64,000 nucleotides of DNA from JALYXV01 sp963791545 (GCA_963791545.1 CAWBSR010000015.1:124001-188000), one strand, 5' to 3'. Shown: positions 27,752-36,701, numbered from the stretch's first letter. Translations and numbers: made by a program. The notes: generated by a model from the sequence alone, not told the origin.

Positions 27752-28138
27752 CTACCGGGTAATCGTGTCGATGAAGCCATTGGGGTCATCGAGGCTGAGG
27801 TAGAGGGTGCGCAGCGCGATCGGGAAAACGCCGAGGAGCCACGCCCGTTGTCGAGGTTCGAGGTCCACTTCCACGATCCCCGTCGAGGAGCCGTTGACAA
27901 GCCATCGACCTCGCCAGCCGTGGGCGCCCCAACCGCCGTACATATTGGGGTGGTGGCGGGCGGCGTGAACCGCGGATTTCCCGACCGTGGCCCGGAACAG
28001 CCAGCCAAGCCGAACCCGCAACTCGCTGTTGCCGATGTCGACGAAGTCGCGGGGGCGGCTCGCGCCGAGCAGCGCGAACAGGCCGCGGAACCAGGGATCG
28101 ACCCGGATTGGGTAACGGGATGCCGCGAGGTCGGTCAC
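27752..28138 (-). CDS. Conserved hypothetical protein (YGGWG motif)
   Basis: 128 residues from GTG 28138. The region FVDIGNSELRVRLGWLFRATV, HHPNMYGGWGAHGWRGRWLVNGSS and GIVEVDLEP forms a beta-rich soluble protein that resembles small hypothetical proteins of mycobacteria and relatives. There are no membrane helices. The frame is open further upstream, but that part is low-complexity and overlaps the opposite gene. The upstream ribosome site is poor, so the start is uncertain. Function unknown. Confidence 0.65.
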   Translation of the reverse strand: MTDLAASRYPIRVDPWFRGLFALLGASRPRDFVDIGNSELRVRLGWLFRATVGKSAVHAARHHPNMYGGWGAHGWRGRWLVNGSSTGIVEVDLEPRQRAWLLGVFPIALRTLYLSLDDPNGFIDTITR

Positions 28139-28286
28139 ACGGAGGAGTGTAACGACCAACAAGAGTTGTCCGAGGAAATCGGGACATCTGCAGCGGCGGG
28201 TTGCTCGGTTGCCCCCGGCTCGCCCCCATCGACTGTCCCGGCAGATGGTTGCGAAAGACAGGACCCGTCGGGGCGGCGTAGCATTT

Positions 28287-28732
28287 GTGCAAACAAATGA
28301 ACGGCATGGCGCACGAGGGTTGGAAAACTGGTATTCGCGTTTTCCGATCGTGGAACGGGTGCTGGGGCTGCTGAAAGCAATCGACGCCTCAGTTGTTTCC
28401 ACCTGCGTAACCTGCGCCCGTCCCCTGCCAGGGTCGTATCGATTCACGGGGTGCGGCTGCCATGGTGGCGACCACGGCACGACCGACTCGGGGGAGATGA
28501 TGGCCATCGCCTGGTCCTACGCAGCCGCGGTGCGCCTCGACGTCGATCCCGCCACCGTGTTCCACTCGGGCGGCTATCGCGGATGGGCCGGGTCGATAAT
28601 TGACAACTTTTCGGCCGGAAGGTACTTCGGTGTCCCGATGTTGCAGTGGATCGGTTTGACCTTCGATGAAAACAAGCAGGAGCGCTCGGGGTCGAGCCTT
28701 TCCCGCAAATGCAACAATGGTTGCGATCGTGA
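28287..28732 (+). CDS. Conserved hypothetical protein, frameshifted near the 3' end
   Basis: The main frame gives ENWYSRFPIVERVLGLLKAID, a Cys-rich CVTCARP...GCGCHGGDHG segment, GEMMAIAWSYAAAVRLDVDP, and YRGWAGSIIDNFSAGRYFGV. After DENKQ the frame runs into non-protein-like sequence, but another frame continues with ALGVEPFPQMQQWLRS and a stop at 28732. One added A in the A run near 28668-28671 would join them. The start is uncertain (GTG 28287 or TTG 28320). The Cys/His cluster could bind a metal. No family name can be given. Confidence 0.5.
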
Positions 28733-28930
28733 CGGCTTCCGGATGTCGTCGCAACAACCGAGCAGATCGGCCCATCCGATGCTCCCGGTAATACACCTGC
28801 GGTGTGGCGTTCGCCCGCCCGATCGGCGATCCCGGGAGGCTGTTGACCGCAGCTCGCCTGGCGCGTCGACAACGGAAGTGCGGCGCAGGGTAGAAAGCCG
28901 GGCGAATCGAATGGGTGTGGGCGGTTTGCG

Positions 28931-30091
28931 TTATAACTCGCGAGCCCGGTGGCGCTTCCCCGGTGGGGACCAGGGGTGCCGGGGCGTGCGTCGCGACAGG
29001 ATCACCAACGTGACGGCAAGGGCGATAGTGGCGGCACCTACCGCGAGGGTCAGGTTTCGATAGCTGGGATGACGTGCGCCTGCGGCGGTGTGGACAGCAC
29101 CGAGAGTCGCCCGGGGCGGCGGTGTCGTGTGTCGGCTGGATGCGGTGGAGGTTGTCGTGCTGGCCGGCAGGCTCGGTGCCGCCGCGGTGGCCCCCGCGGC
29201 GGGGATGGCGGCGGCCGGGCCGGCCAGCGCGGTGGGGGGTGTCGTCGATGTCGCGGCGGTGGGTTTGGCGGTGGTCGGCGAGGTCGTGGCCGGCGGCTGT
29301 TTGGGCGGCGCGGTGGCGGTGATGCTGGTGACGGTCATCGATGCGTTGGGATCGAGGCAGGCGGTGGGCCCGGCGCGGTTGTTGTTGACGTCGCCGCTGT
29401 AAGTGGCCCGCCATTTGTAGGTGCCGGTGACGGTCGGGTTGTAGCTGGCGGAGCTGTAGCTGCCGGTTGTCGACACCGCCGCGGTGGAGGAGAACACCGG
29501 GGTGAGCGAGCAGAACACGTCGCCGGGGGGGCTGAGCAGGAAGGTGATTGTGCCCGTCGGCTTGAAGCCGCCGAGGATGGCGGTGGCGTGGATCGCCCCT
29601 GATGATGGTGGCGGGGCCGAGATTGACAGTCCGGTGGAGGCGGGCGAGACAATGACCGAGGCAGAGGGGTTGCTGCACGCTGTGGGGCCGTAGCCGTTGT
29701 TGCTGGTGTCGCCGCTGTAGGTCGCCTGCCATCTGTAGGTGCCGGCGGCGCTGGTGGTGAAGCGCTGCGAGTTCATTGCGACCCCGCTGACGGCGGTCGC
29801 GGTCGTGAAGATGGGTGCGGTGCACGATGCGTCGGCAGGCGCGAACAGTTTGAAGGTGATCGTTCCGCTCGGGTTGGCGCCGCCGGTGAGGTTGACATTG
29901 GCGAAGACTTGCAGCCCTACGATGGTCGAAGTCGATGCCGTGATCGTCATGGAGGGGCTGGCCCGGCCGGCAGCGCCGGCTGGGTCCGCCAAGACGCCCA
30001 ATAGCCCCGCCAGCGCGAGCACGGCGCTGGCCGCCGGGGCACCCCGGAGGACCCGGCGACATCTTATGAGTCCGAGAATCCTGCGGTCCAC
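28931..30091 (-). CDS. Surface protein with two Ig-like repeats and C-terminal anchor
   Basis: 386 residues if started at GTG 30091, which gives a clean signal peptide (VLALAGLLGVLADPAGAAG); a TTG at 30136 is also in frame. Two repeats of about 105 residues (GTITFKLFAP...GTYRWQATYSGDTSNN and GTITFLLSPP...GTYKWRATYSGDVNNN), each with a Cys pair, match bacterial Ig-like (Big_3-like) domains. A Thr/Pro/Ala stalk of about 80 residues leads to one C-terminal helix (LAVGAATIALAVTLVIL) and a basic tail. Likely displayed on the cell surface; ligand unknown. Confidence 0.82.
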   Translation of the reverse strand: MDRRILGLIRCRRVLRGAPAASAVLALAGLLGVLADPAGAAGRASPSMTITASTSTIVGLQVFANVNLTGGANPSGTITFKLFAPADASCTAPIFTTATAVSGVAMNSQRFTTSAAGTYRWQATYSGDTSNNGYGPTACSNPSASVIVSPASTGLSISAPPPSSGAIHATAILGGFKPTGTITFLLSPPGDVFCSLTPVFSSTAAVSTTGSYSSASYNPTVTGTYKWRATYSGDVNNNRAGPTACLDPNASMTVTSITATAPPKQPPATTSPTTAKPTAATSTTPPTALAGPAAAIPAAGATAAAPSLPASTTTSTASSRHTTPPPRATLGAVHTAAGARHPSYRNLTLAVGAATIALAVTLVILSRRTPRHPWSPPGKRHRAREL

Positions 30092-31051
30092 TGTGCGACT
30101 GCTATCGGCGCCCCGGGACCGGCGGTTTACCGGCAAATGCTGCTGGTTACGGTCCCGCGCTCCGTGGCACCGTCGCTGGATCCCGGCTCAGTATGCCGTT
30201 AGGGTGGGCAACTCGGGTTAGAACGGGTCAGCTGGTCAGCGAGTCAAGCGTCTGGTTGGACCAGATCGCGCTTGTCCACGCCTTGATAGATCATCGTCAC
30301 CGCCACCCAGCCCCCGCCCACTATTACTAGGCCCGGGCATTATGGCCCGTCCAGGACGCGGCAACACGCCGGATATCGGGTCCGGCGAGTCGCTGCCGCG
30401 ATGCCATTATCGTGCGCCGTTCGAGGGAGAAGGCGCGTCCGCGCTCGCGACTGTGCGCGCGGCTCCGCCACGGGCATGGCATGAGCGCCGCGTCAGGCAA
30501 TCTGGCGCACGTTTGCGTACGCATCGATGATAGCCCGCAGCGTCGCGCATTTGGAAGGTGGCGGCGCTTGCTCCGAGCCCCTGCGGCACCTTGGGTCTGC
30601 CAATGGAGAAGCTGTTTCAATATCGAGGTCCCGGATCACGGGGCACCTCGACCTCGCCCTGACCATGACGGGTGAGCGACGTCGGGCACAGTGGGATCAA
30701 GCTCCGCGGAGGCGACGCCGCAGAGATGCAGTTCGGCAGCTGGTCCAACGGCCAGTCGATCCCACCGGTGGTCACGGCCAACGGCCAGCATACGACCGAC
30801 CAGCTGACCGACCACTAGAGGGCGCTGGCCTGGTCGAGCAGTGTCGGAGTGCCCTCTCCTCATGGCGGCGTGGTCGATCGGGCCGGGTACCGCGGGCATC
30901 CGGCGAAACAGTTTCCGGGGAACTACCGACGGGTAGTGCCCCCCTGTGCGCACCTGGCAGCGGTGGCACTCCGGAACGGGCTGACGGGCTGTGTTGGGCG
31001 CGACATGCTCGTTCTCGGGCCCTACGTAGCAATCGGTGGTATACGTCGGAG
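30092..31051. other. Long spacer without a convincing gene
   Basis: About 960 bp with many short overlapping frames and no family match. Octamer repeats GGGTCAGC, TGGTCAGC, GAGTCAAG lie at 30225-30248. A minus-strand frame at 30321-30244 encodes 25 residues ending MIYQGVDKRDLVQPDA, possibly a relic of a small membrane protein. A plus-strand frame at 30672-30818 encodes 48 residues (GTG start, WSNGQSIPPVVTANGQ) and might be a small gene. The region leads into the phage-tail gene and looks like decayed mobile DNA. Confidence 0.4.
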
Positions 31052-31486
31052 ATGCCCATCCCTGACCAGGCCGAGCCTCTGCGGAGTGCTAACTTCGTCG
31101 TCGAGATCGACGGAATCACCCGGAGTCACTATCTCTCTGTGAGTGGCCTCCTATCGGAGGTGGACGTCATCGAAGAGCGTGACGGCGCTGATCCTCGACA
31201 CAGCCGGAAGGTCCCCGGCTCGACCCACATCCACAATCTCGTCCTCTGCTGGCCAACCGACGACGATCGTGAACTCAACAGTTGGTACCAAAGCGTGCTG
31301 GACGGTCAACCCGTCCGCCGAAACGGGTCGATCATCCTGTTCGATGGCACGGGCACTCCCCGGGTCCGCTGGAACTTCGTCAACGCTTGGCCCGTGAAAT
31401 GGAGTGGGCCCTCGTTTCAGGCAGACGGCACTGACATCGCAATCGAGTCGATAGAGCTTGCCATCGATGGCCTCTCGCTCGCCTAA
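31052..31486 (+). CDS. Phage tail tube-like protein (T4 gp19 family), orphan
   Basis: 144 residues. The start ANFVVEIDGITRSHYLSVSGL, the middle LVLCWPTDDDRELNSWYQSV and the end IAIESIELAIDGLSL follow the pattern of the small tail-tube proteins of contractile phage tails and extracellular contractile injection systems. These stack as hexameric rings to form the inner tube. No sheath, baseplate, spike or ATPase genes lie nearby, so it cannot form a device alone. It is either a relic of a lost injection system or phage, or a domesticated tube protein. A recombinase remnant lies 0.5 kb downstream. Confidence 0.8.
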   Translation: MPIPDQAEPLRSANFVVEIDGITRSHYLSVSGLLSEVDVIEERDGADPRHSRKVPGSTHIHNLVLCWPTDDDRELNSWYQSVLDGQPVRRNGSIILFDGTGTPRVRWNFVNAWPVKWSGPSFQADGTDIAIESIELAIDGLSLA

Positions 31487-31713
31487 CCCCGGCGTCGCGC
31501 TCGCGACGAGCACACCACTGACCCGCTGACGACCCCGGGTCGGCGCGACGGGGGGCTGCCGCGAGAGTTCGGTCCTCGGCGACAGTCCCCAGTCCCTGTG
31601 GTACGCATTTCGAAGTCAGACGGCTCCTCGGTCTGGGCCGCAAGCGAACCGCCCGACTTCGGCACCAGCCCCTCGCTCGGTAATCGGAGTCGGGTTGGCG
31701 GGTCGATGCCGGG

Positions 31714-31995
31714 TTAGGCTACGTCGAGGAAGCGCCGGAGGGCTTCGCGGATGATATCGCTGGCGGTGGTGTGCCCGGCTTGGGCTCGTGCTTCCAGTGC
31801 TTGTTTCAGGTCTGGGTCCAAGCGCACGGGCACGACGGCCGCTGGGGCGCTGCCGAGCAGTGGTCGTCCTCGGCGACGACTCTTGAGTTCCTCGACGTCG
31901 AAGTCGTCCTCGGCCTCCTCGGCGAGATGCTCGATGTCGGTATCAGTCAGTACCCGACCCGTCTTGGTGACGTAGCTCTTGTTGCTGTCAGCCAT
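31714..31995 (-). CDS. Ribbon-helix-helix (CopG-like) protein, possible antitoxin
   Basis: 93 residues. The N-terminal half (KTGRVLTDTDIEHLAEEAEDDFDVEEL) is acidic and is often seen in antitoxins of this type. The C-terminal half, VPVRLDPDLKQALEARAQAG followed by TASDIIREALRRFL, is a typical RHH DNA-binding fold. ATG 31995 is used; a TTG precedes it. No toxin gene is recognisable beside it, so it may be an orphan antitoxin within the mobile remnant. Confidence 0.75.
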   Translation of the reverse strand: MADSNKSYVTKTGRVLTDTDIEHLAEEAEDDFDVEELKSRRRGRPLLGSAPAAVVPVRLDPDLKQALEARAQAGHTTASDIIREALRRFLDVA

Positions 31996-32200
31996 CAACG
32001 TCCGCCGGGCGCATCTGGAGCTGTTCGGTCGGTGGATGGAGGTGACCGGCAGGATGCCCTCGACGGGTGGCCAGGCGTCTGTCGACGCTCGCCAGCTTCT
32101 ACAAGTACGCCGAGCAGGAGCAACTCGTGGAGCGGAACCCGGCCCTCAACGTCCGCAGGCCGAAGGTCGATACGAGTCGCGCCCCTGCCGGTTATGGGAC
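31979..32200 (+). pseudogene. Tyrosine recombinase (phage integrase) N-terminal remnant, frameshifted
   Basis: One frame reads INVRRAHLELFGRWMEVTGRMPST, and a second, one base later, continues VARRLSTLASFYKYAEQEQL then VERNPALNVRRPKVDTSRAP. Together they match the core-binding SAM-like domain of XerC/XerD-type integrases. The break is one extra G in the GACGGGTGG stretch near 32060-32066. The catalytic domain is missing; the sequence decays after about 32200. It overlaps the start of the ribbon-helix-helix gene on the other strand. Dead remnant of a mobile element. Confidence 0.7.
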
Positions 32201-32299
32201 AGTCTCGGGAGACCCTGACTGGCAGTCGTCGTGGTGATATTGCGCCGATTCTGAAGGGGCTCGGTGCGTGGTCAATCCACCCCAAAATGTGGTTCGCGG

Positions 32300-32881
32300 C
32301 TACGCGAGCGCCGCAGCAAGCAAGGCGTGCGCCGCCCACCGCTCAGTCTCGAGTATTTGTGTGTCGTCGAGGCCACAGATGTCCCGCAGCACGATCCGGG
32401 CTTCTATGCCGATGACGACGGCCATCGCGTGCACGAGGCGCTCGTACTCGCCGGGAGTGAGTTGGTTGCGCACTGGTTCGAGGGCCTGCTCGACATACTC
32501 GAGTCGTCGCGACGGACGCGGGGGCACGCCCGGTTCGATCTGGTCTCGGTCGATCGTGAAGCGAATCATCTGTCGGAGGAGGTTTTCGTTGTTGACCGTC
32601 AGGTCGTGAACGGCATTGACCAGGCGGTCCACACCGGCGGCGGCCCCATCATCGGGGGAGCCGCCGTCGATGTCGCGCTCGACATCTGATCGCATTCCCT
32701 CGAGCAACGCCTCGGTCATCAGCTGATCGGCGCTCGGGAAGTAGCGATACGCCGTGCGGCGCGACACTTCAGCGGCGTCGGCCACCTCGCCTACCGTCGG
32801 CGTCCGGCCATCTGCCAGGAGGTCCAGCGCCGCGGCGACCAGGTCCCGTCGGGTCCTCGTCTTCTGCTTTTCCCTGGTCAT
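32300..32881 (-). CDS. TetR family transcriptional regulator
   Basis: 193 residues. The N-terminal helix-turn-helix is clear (RDLVAAALDLLADG..PTVGEVADAAEVSRRTAYRYF), and the C-terminal helical ligand domain has no recognisable specificity. ATG 32881 follows GGGAGG at about 15 nt. It is divergent from the cupin gene with an 81-bp spacer that holds a promoter and a palindrome, so it probably represses the cupin gene and perhaps itself. Confidence 0.88.
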   Translation of the reverse strand: MTREKQKTRTRRDLVAAALDLLADGRTPTVGEVADAAEVSRRTAYRYFPSADQLMTEALLEGMRSDVERDIDGGSPDDGAAAGVDRLVNAVHDLTVNNENLLRQMIRFTIDRDQIEPGVPPRPSRRLEYVEQALEPVRNQLTPGEYERLVHAMAVVIGIEARIVLRDICGLDDTQILETERWAAHALLAAALA

Positions 32882-32884
32882 CCC

Positions 32885-32924
32885 TTGACTCTCAACCTCC
32901 CTGCACCATACTGTCACATAAGTG
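32885..32924 (+). promoter_or_regulatory. Cupin promoter with candidate TetR operator
   Basis: TTGACT (32885-32890), a 16-bp spacer and CATACT (32907-32912) make a good sigma-70-type promoter for the cupin gene. An imperfect palindrome CACATAAGTG (32915-32924) lies at the expected transcription start, where a TetR dimer would block initiation. Promoter and operator are inferred from sequence only. Confidence 0.45.
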
Positions 32925-32962
32925 CCATGAAGGCGCTGATGTGCCACAATGGAGGAGAGGAC

Positions 32963-33421
32963 ATGAGCCTGCAGGCCCTTATATACGAACCGGAGGCGGG
33001 CGAGACGCTCACGCTGCGGGGAACGAAAGTGCGCGTGCTGTGCACCGAAGCCGATAGTGTCGGCGCGTCGACCTTCGAGTTCCGTGCCATGCCCGGGTTC
33101 GACACTGGGTCGCACTTTCACTCGAAGATCGAAGAGCAGTTTTACGTGATCGACGGTGAGATGGAACTCCGCGCCGGCGACCAGGTGATCGTCGGCCGTC
33201 CCGGCGCCTTCGTTACTGCCCCGGCTGGGACCGCCCACGCGTTTGCGAACCGCAGCGACAGTCCCTCACGGATGCTGCTGATCTGCACCCCACCTGGTCA
33301 CGAGCGCTACTTCGCCGAACTCGCGCAGATCCTGGCCCGCCCCGGCCCGCCAGACGCTGACGACATCGCCGAACTCCGTGCTCGTTTCGACACGACGCAA
33401 GTCTCGCCGCTGTCGACCTGA
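32963..33421 (+). CDS. Cupin-domain protein
   Basis: 152 residues from ATG 32963 behind GGAGGAGAGG. The cupin core is visible: GSHFHSKIEEQFYVIDGEMEL (His, His, Glu metal-ligand motif) and later GTAHAFANRS with the last His. A C-terminal helix (ELAQILARPG) and tail follow. Small single-domain cupins like this include quercetinase-like dioxygenases and many proteins of unknown role. Divergent TetR control suggests induction by a small molecule. Confidence 0.85.
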   Translation: MSLQALIYEPEAGETLTLRGTKVRVLCTEADSVGASTFEFRAMPGFDTGSHFHSKIEEQFYVIDGEMELRAGDQVIVGRPGAFVTAPAGTAHAFANRSDSPSRMLLICTPPGHERYFAELAQILARPGPPDADDIAELRARFDTTQVSPLST

Positions 33422-33683
33422 ACGAACCCGATCAGACTGGCATCGAAGTCCTTGCTGAAGCTGGGCTGTCCGGGCACGCGGCACTCGACGACCAACCGTC
33501 CTAGTTCGGCACGTCCTGCGCACTCGGAAATGTTCATGGCTGGCGACGGGGGCTCGTCATCAGGGCGCTTCCCGGCTCGCGAGTCAAAAAGGTAGTCGTT
33601 AGGGTAGCCGGGTCAACGATCGCAAGAGTGCGAGTTGACTACCCCTTCAGTCGGACCCGACGAGCCTCTGACCTGCGAATTTC

Positions 33684-33758
33684 TGGTGCGCCCCCCGGGA
33701 TTTGAACCCGGAACCTGCGGATTAAGAGTCCGTTGCTCTGCCGTTGAGCTAGAGGCGC
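33684..33758 (-). tRNA. tRNA-Lys (CTT)
   Basis: Full cloverleaf on the minus strand: acceptor GCGCCTC pairs with GGGGCGC, the anticodon loop is CTCTTAA (anticodon CTT), the T loop is TTCAAAT, and a 3' CCA is encoded. Its 3' end points toward the decayed mobile region at 31-32.3 kb. Confidence 0.95.
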
Positions 33759-33797
33759 ATTTGTGCTGTGGAGGGGCGAGGTTACTCGTCTCTCCAG

Positions 33798-33872
33798 GGT
33801 GACCGAGGGGACTTGAACCCCCGACCTCCAGGGCCACAACCTGGCGCTCTAACCAACTGAGCTACGGCCACC
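33798..33872 (-). tRNA. tRNA-His (GTG)
   Basis: Minus-strand cloverleaf with acceptor GTGGCCG/CGGTCAC plus the extra G(-1) facing C73, diagnostic of tRNA-His. The anticodon loop is TTGTGGC (anticodon GTG). CCA is not encoded. It lies 39 bp upstream of tRNA-Lys and is probably co-transcribed with it. Confidence 0.95.
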
Positions 33873-33984
33873 ACGGGCTCCTCAGCATGCCACGCCGATG
33901 GGGGGTGGGGGCCAGCCCAATCCGGACCCCCCCCGAACCCGCCAGCCTCAGCCCAGCAGCCCAGACCTGGGCCCGGGCGTGCTC

Positions 33985-35157
33985 CTAGAGGTGCCCGCGG
34001 CGATCCTGGGCCCGCTCGATGGCCTCGAACAGGGCCTTGAAGTTGCCCGCCCCGAAGCCCCTGGCGCCTTGGCGCTGGATGATCTCGAAGAAGACCGTGG
34101 GCCGGTCCGAGACGTTCTCGGTGAAGATCTGCAGCAGGTAGCCATCCGGGTCCCGGTCGACGAGGATGCCGAGCGCCTGCAGGTCATCCCAGGCGACGTC
34201 GATATCCGCCAGCCGGTTCCGGGCGTCCTCGTAGTAGGTGTCGGGCACCGTCAGGAAGCGCACCCCGCGCTCGCGAAGAGCCGCGACCGACGCCACGATG
34301 TCGTCGGTCGCCAGGGCGATGTGCTGGACGCCGGGGCTGCCGTAGCACTCCAGATACTCCTGGATTTGGCTTTTGCGGGGGCCCTCGGCGGGCTCGTTGA
34401 TGGGCAACACCACCCTCGACCCGTCCCAGACCACGGTGGACATGAGCGCCGAGTACGGCGTCGAGATCTGGGCGTCGTCGAAGTGGACCAGCTGATCAAA
34501 CCCCAGCGTCTGGCGGTAGAAGTCGACCCAGCGGTCGAGTGAGCCTCGGTAGACGTTGGCCACCACATGGTCGATCAGGCGCAAACCCACCGCGGGGCCA
34601 CCGGGCGGCGGCGGCAGCAGCCCGGCATCGGCCCGATAGCCGGGCAGGAACCGGCCCATGTACGCCGAGCGCTCCACGAAGGTGTGCTGGGTGTCGCCGT
34701 AGAGGGCGATGGTGGCCCTCACCACCTTGCCCGACTCGTCCTCGGCGATCCACGGCGGGTTGACCCCCACCGCGCCCCGCGCCAGGGCGGCGTCGTAGGC
34801 GGCCGACGCCGACGTCACCCCGATGGCCAGGTCCCGGACCCCGTCCCCGTGGGCCCGAACGTGGTCGGCGATGGGCGAGGCGGGCCCGAGGGCGGCGCTG
34901 ACGAGCAGGCGCACGGAACCCTGCTCCAGCACATACGACGCCCTATCGGGCCAACCGGTCTCGGGGCCCGCGTAGGCCACGATCTCAAACCCGAAGGCCG
35001 ACGCCAGCCATCCCGAGAAGGCCCGGGCGTTGCCGACCCAGAACTCCAGGTAGTCCCAACCTTGGAAATACCGCGCCGGGGCCCGGGTGGGCAACTTCAT
35101 GGTGGCGTCGTCGCAATGGTCCTCCCGCGCCGGCCGGACCAGATTCTGGGCATTCAT
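33985..35157 (-). CDS. hpd: 4-hydroxyphenylpyruvate dioxygenase
   Basis: Non-heme Fe(II) dioxygenase that makes homogentisate in tyrosine catabolism. 390 residues, two vicinal-oxygen-chelate domains. The metal ligands are visible: His in RLIDHVVANV, His in GVQHIALATDD, and Glu in PTVFFEIIQRQG. The C-terminal GFGAGNFKALFEAIE is the family gate helix. The ATG overlaps the stop of the upstream gene (ATGA), so the two are coupled. An Lrp-type regulator is divergent from the operon. Confidence 0.95.
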   Translation of the reverse strand: MNAQNLVRPAREDHCDDATMKLPTRAPARYFQGWDYLEFWVGNARAFSGWLASAFGFEIVAYAGPETGWPDRASYVLEQGSVRLLVSAALGPASPIADHVRAHGDGVRDLAIGVTSASAAYDAALARGAVGVNPPWIAEDESGKVVRATIALYGDTQHTFVERSAYMGRFLPGYRADAGLLPPPPGGPAVGLRLIDHVVANVYRGSLDRWVDFYRQTLGFDQLVHFDDAQISTPYSALMSTVVWDGSRVVLPINEPAEGPRKSQIQEYLECYGSPGVQHIALATDDIVASVAALRERGVRFLTVPDTYYEDARNRLADIDVAWDDLQALGILVDRDPDGYLLQIFTENVSDRPTVFFEIIQRQGARGFGAGNFKALFEAIERAQDRRGHL

Positions 35158-35981
35158 GGCTTTGACCTCCCGGCCAGGTGATCGGCCCATAGCCCGTCCC
35201 AGAACGCCTGTACCCCGTCGAGCATGTCGGCGGCGCCGGCGAGGAATTTTCCCTCGTCGAAGCCGGGCAGGGTCAGAGCGGACGCCAGCTCGTCGTCGGT
35301 GTGGGCCGCGTGCTGGTCCTCGACCTGGTCGTGCCAGGTCCAAAAGCTCAAGTTGAGGCCCGGGAACTCGCGGCGCTCGATGATCCGGAGGCCCGCGACC
35401 AGCTCCTTCCAGAACCCGGCCGCGGCCCAGTGCTCGACCGCGTAGGACGCGCCCTCGGCAGTCGAAGGGTCCTCGCTGCCGTAGATCCGCAGCAGCTCGT
35501 CACAGAAGTGCAGCGTGGCGGGCGTGGCGTGGCGCCGCTTGCCGAGCTGATCGAAATCGAGCCCAAGGGGCGCCGCGAAGCGCAGCAGCCACTCGAAATG
35601 GGCGGCCGCGAAGCGGAACCGGCTCCCGTCGACGGATCCCTCGGTGGCCACCAGGGCCGGATCGACGTCATTGTCGCCCACCCCCTGGCGCGCCACCGGA
35701 GACTTGTAGATGACCCCGAGCTCGTTCATGAGGATTTCCTTGCCGGCTCGGTAGGTCTCGAGGTCGGCGGCGTTGATGACCTTGCGCAGCTGAGCTTCCA
35801 CGAACTGGTGACTGAACACGCTGAACTGAACCGTCAGGTGGCGCAGCTCGTCGGGCGACGCCGCCCCGGTGGCGAACCAGCGGGTGTAGGGGTTGGCGAC
35901 GACAACCGGATGCCGGTGGACCAACTGCCCGATCGTTTGGTGGAGAACACGAGCGCCCGGGTCAGCGGTTGTGACTGTCAC
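35154..35981 (-). CDS. Heme-oxygenase-like fold (iron redox/TenA-type) protein
   Basis: 275 residues from GTG 35981 behind GAGAGG; an in-frame ATG at 36059 would run through the promoter region. The helical protein has spaced His and Glu residues: WFATGAASPDELRHLTVQFSVFSHQFVEAQL, LMNELGVIYKS, AAHFEWLL, and WTWHDQVEDQHAAHTDDEL. This suits a heme-oxygenase-like diiron or iron-binding fold. Translational coupling to hpd suggests a role in tyrosine or homogentisate metabolism, or iron supply to it. The exact reaction is unknown. Confidence 0.7.
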   Translation of the reverse strand: MTVTTADPGARVLHQTIGQLVHRHPVVVANPYTRWFATGAASPDELRHLTVQFSVFSHQFVEAQLRKVINAADLETYRAGKEILMNELGVIYKSPVARQGVGDNDVDPALVATEGSVDGSRFRFAAAHFEWLLRFAAPLGLDFDQLGKRRHATPATLHFCDELLRIYGSEDPSTAEGASYAVEHWAAAGFWKELVAGLRIIERREFPGLNLSFWTWHDQVEDQHAAHTDDELASALTLPGFDEGKFLAGAADMLDGVQAFWDGLWADHLAGRSKP

Positions 35982-36121
35982 ATTGTCACCTCTCGGACTC
36001 TTTGGAGTGTACAGGTCGTATAGGTCAGTGAACGATTTGTTGCTTCCCGTGTCAACCAACTGTCAAACTATTGGGCAGAATGTCCAGTCGAAGGGCGACT
36101 GGCCAGGAGGGAGTGAGCAGA
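35982..36121. promoter_or_regulatory. Divergent control region between the hpd operon and the Lrp-type gene
   Basis: Relatively AT-rich 140-bp spacer. On the minus strand two TTGACA hexamers lie at 36066-36061 and 36055-36050; the second has TTCACT 17 bp downstream, a possible promoter for the hpd operon. Repeated half-sites (GTACAGGTCG, GTATAGGTCA) near 36009-36027 could be bound by the Lrp-type protein. Inference only. Confidence 0.35.
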
Positions 36122-36619
36122 ATGCCCACCGCGACATTCAACGGGGGGCCCGATCCCCTGGACACGCTCGATCGGCGCCTTCTCTCCGCCATGGCCGGGG
36201 CCCCTCGAGTGGGTGTCCTGGAACTGGCCCGTCAGCTGGGGGTGGCCCGGGGAACCGCCCAAGCCCGGCTCGACCGGCTCCAGCGGCTGGGGGTTGTTAC
36301 CGGCTTCGGGCCCGACGTCGACGTGGCGGCCATGGGGTACGAGGTGTTGGCGTTCACTTCCCTGGAGATCGCCCAGGGGCGGTTGCACGACGTGGTGGAG
36401 CATCTCCGGGAGATCCCCGAAGTGCTCGAGGTGCACGGGATCTCCGGGGCCGGCGACCTGCACTGCCGGGTCGTGGCCCGAACCAACCGGGACCTGCAGC
36501 GAATCATCAACCGCATCCTCGAGGTCCAGGGTATCAACCGCAGCACCACGGTCATTGTCCTGTCGGAGCAGATCCGGTATCGGGTGCTCCCATTGGTCGC
36601 CTCCCGGCAATTGGGATAA
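36122..36619 (+). CDS. Lrp/AsnC family transcriptional regulator
   Basis: 165 residues from ATG 36122 behind AGGAGGGAG. The N-terminal winged helix is clear (LDTLDRRLLSAMAGAPRVGV, LARQLGVARGTAQARLDRLQ), followed by a RAM-like effector domain (VLEVHGISGAGDLHCRVVARTNRDLQRIINRIL). Divergence from the hpd operon suggests amino-acid-responsive control of tyrosine breakdown, as known for other Lrp proteins beside hpd. Confidence 0.9.
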   Translation: MPTATFNGGPDPLDTLDRRLLSAMAGAPRVGVLELARQLGVARGTAQARLDRLQRLGVVTGFGPDVDVAAMGYEVLAFTSLEIAQGRLHDVVEHLREIPEVLEVHGISGAGDLHCRVVARTNRDLQRIINRILEVQGINRSTTVIVLSEQIRYRVLPLVASRQLG

Positions 36620-36701
36620 TTCGAACATGACGAAAGACCCTTGCCAAACCGGAAGGCAGCGGTTCAACATCGATGTCGGGCATAGGTAGGCGACTATCGG
36701 T

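Noticed and set aside
28139..28507. Longer start for the YGGWG-motif gene (251 residues)
   Set aside because: The extra N-terminal part is low-complexity and lies opposite the Cys/His-containing conserved frame.
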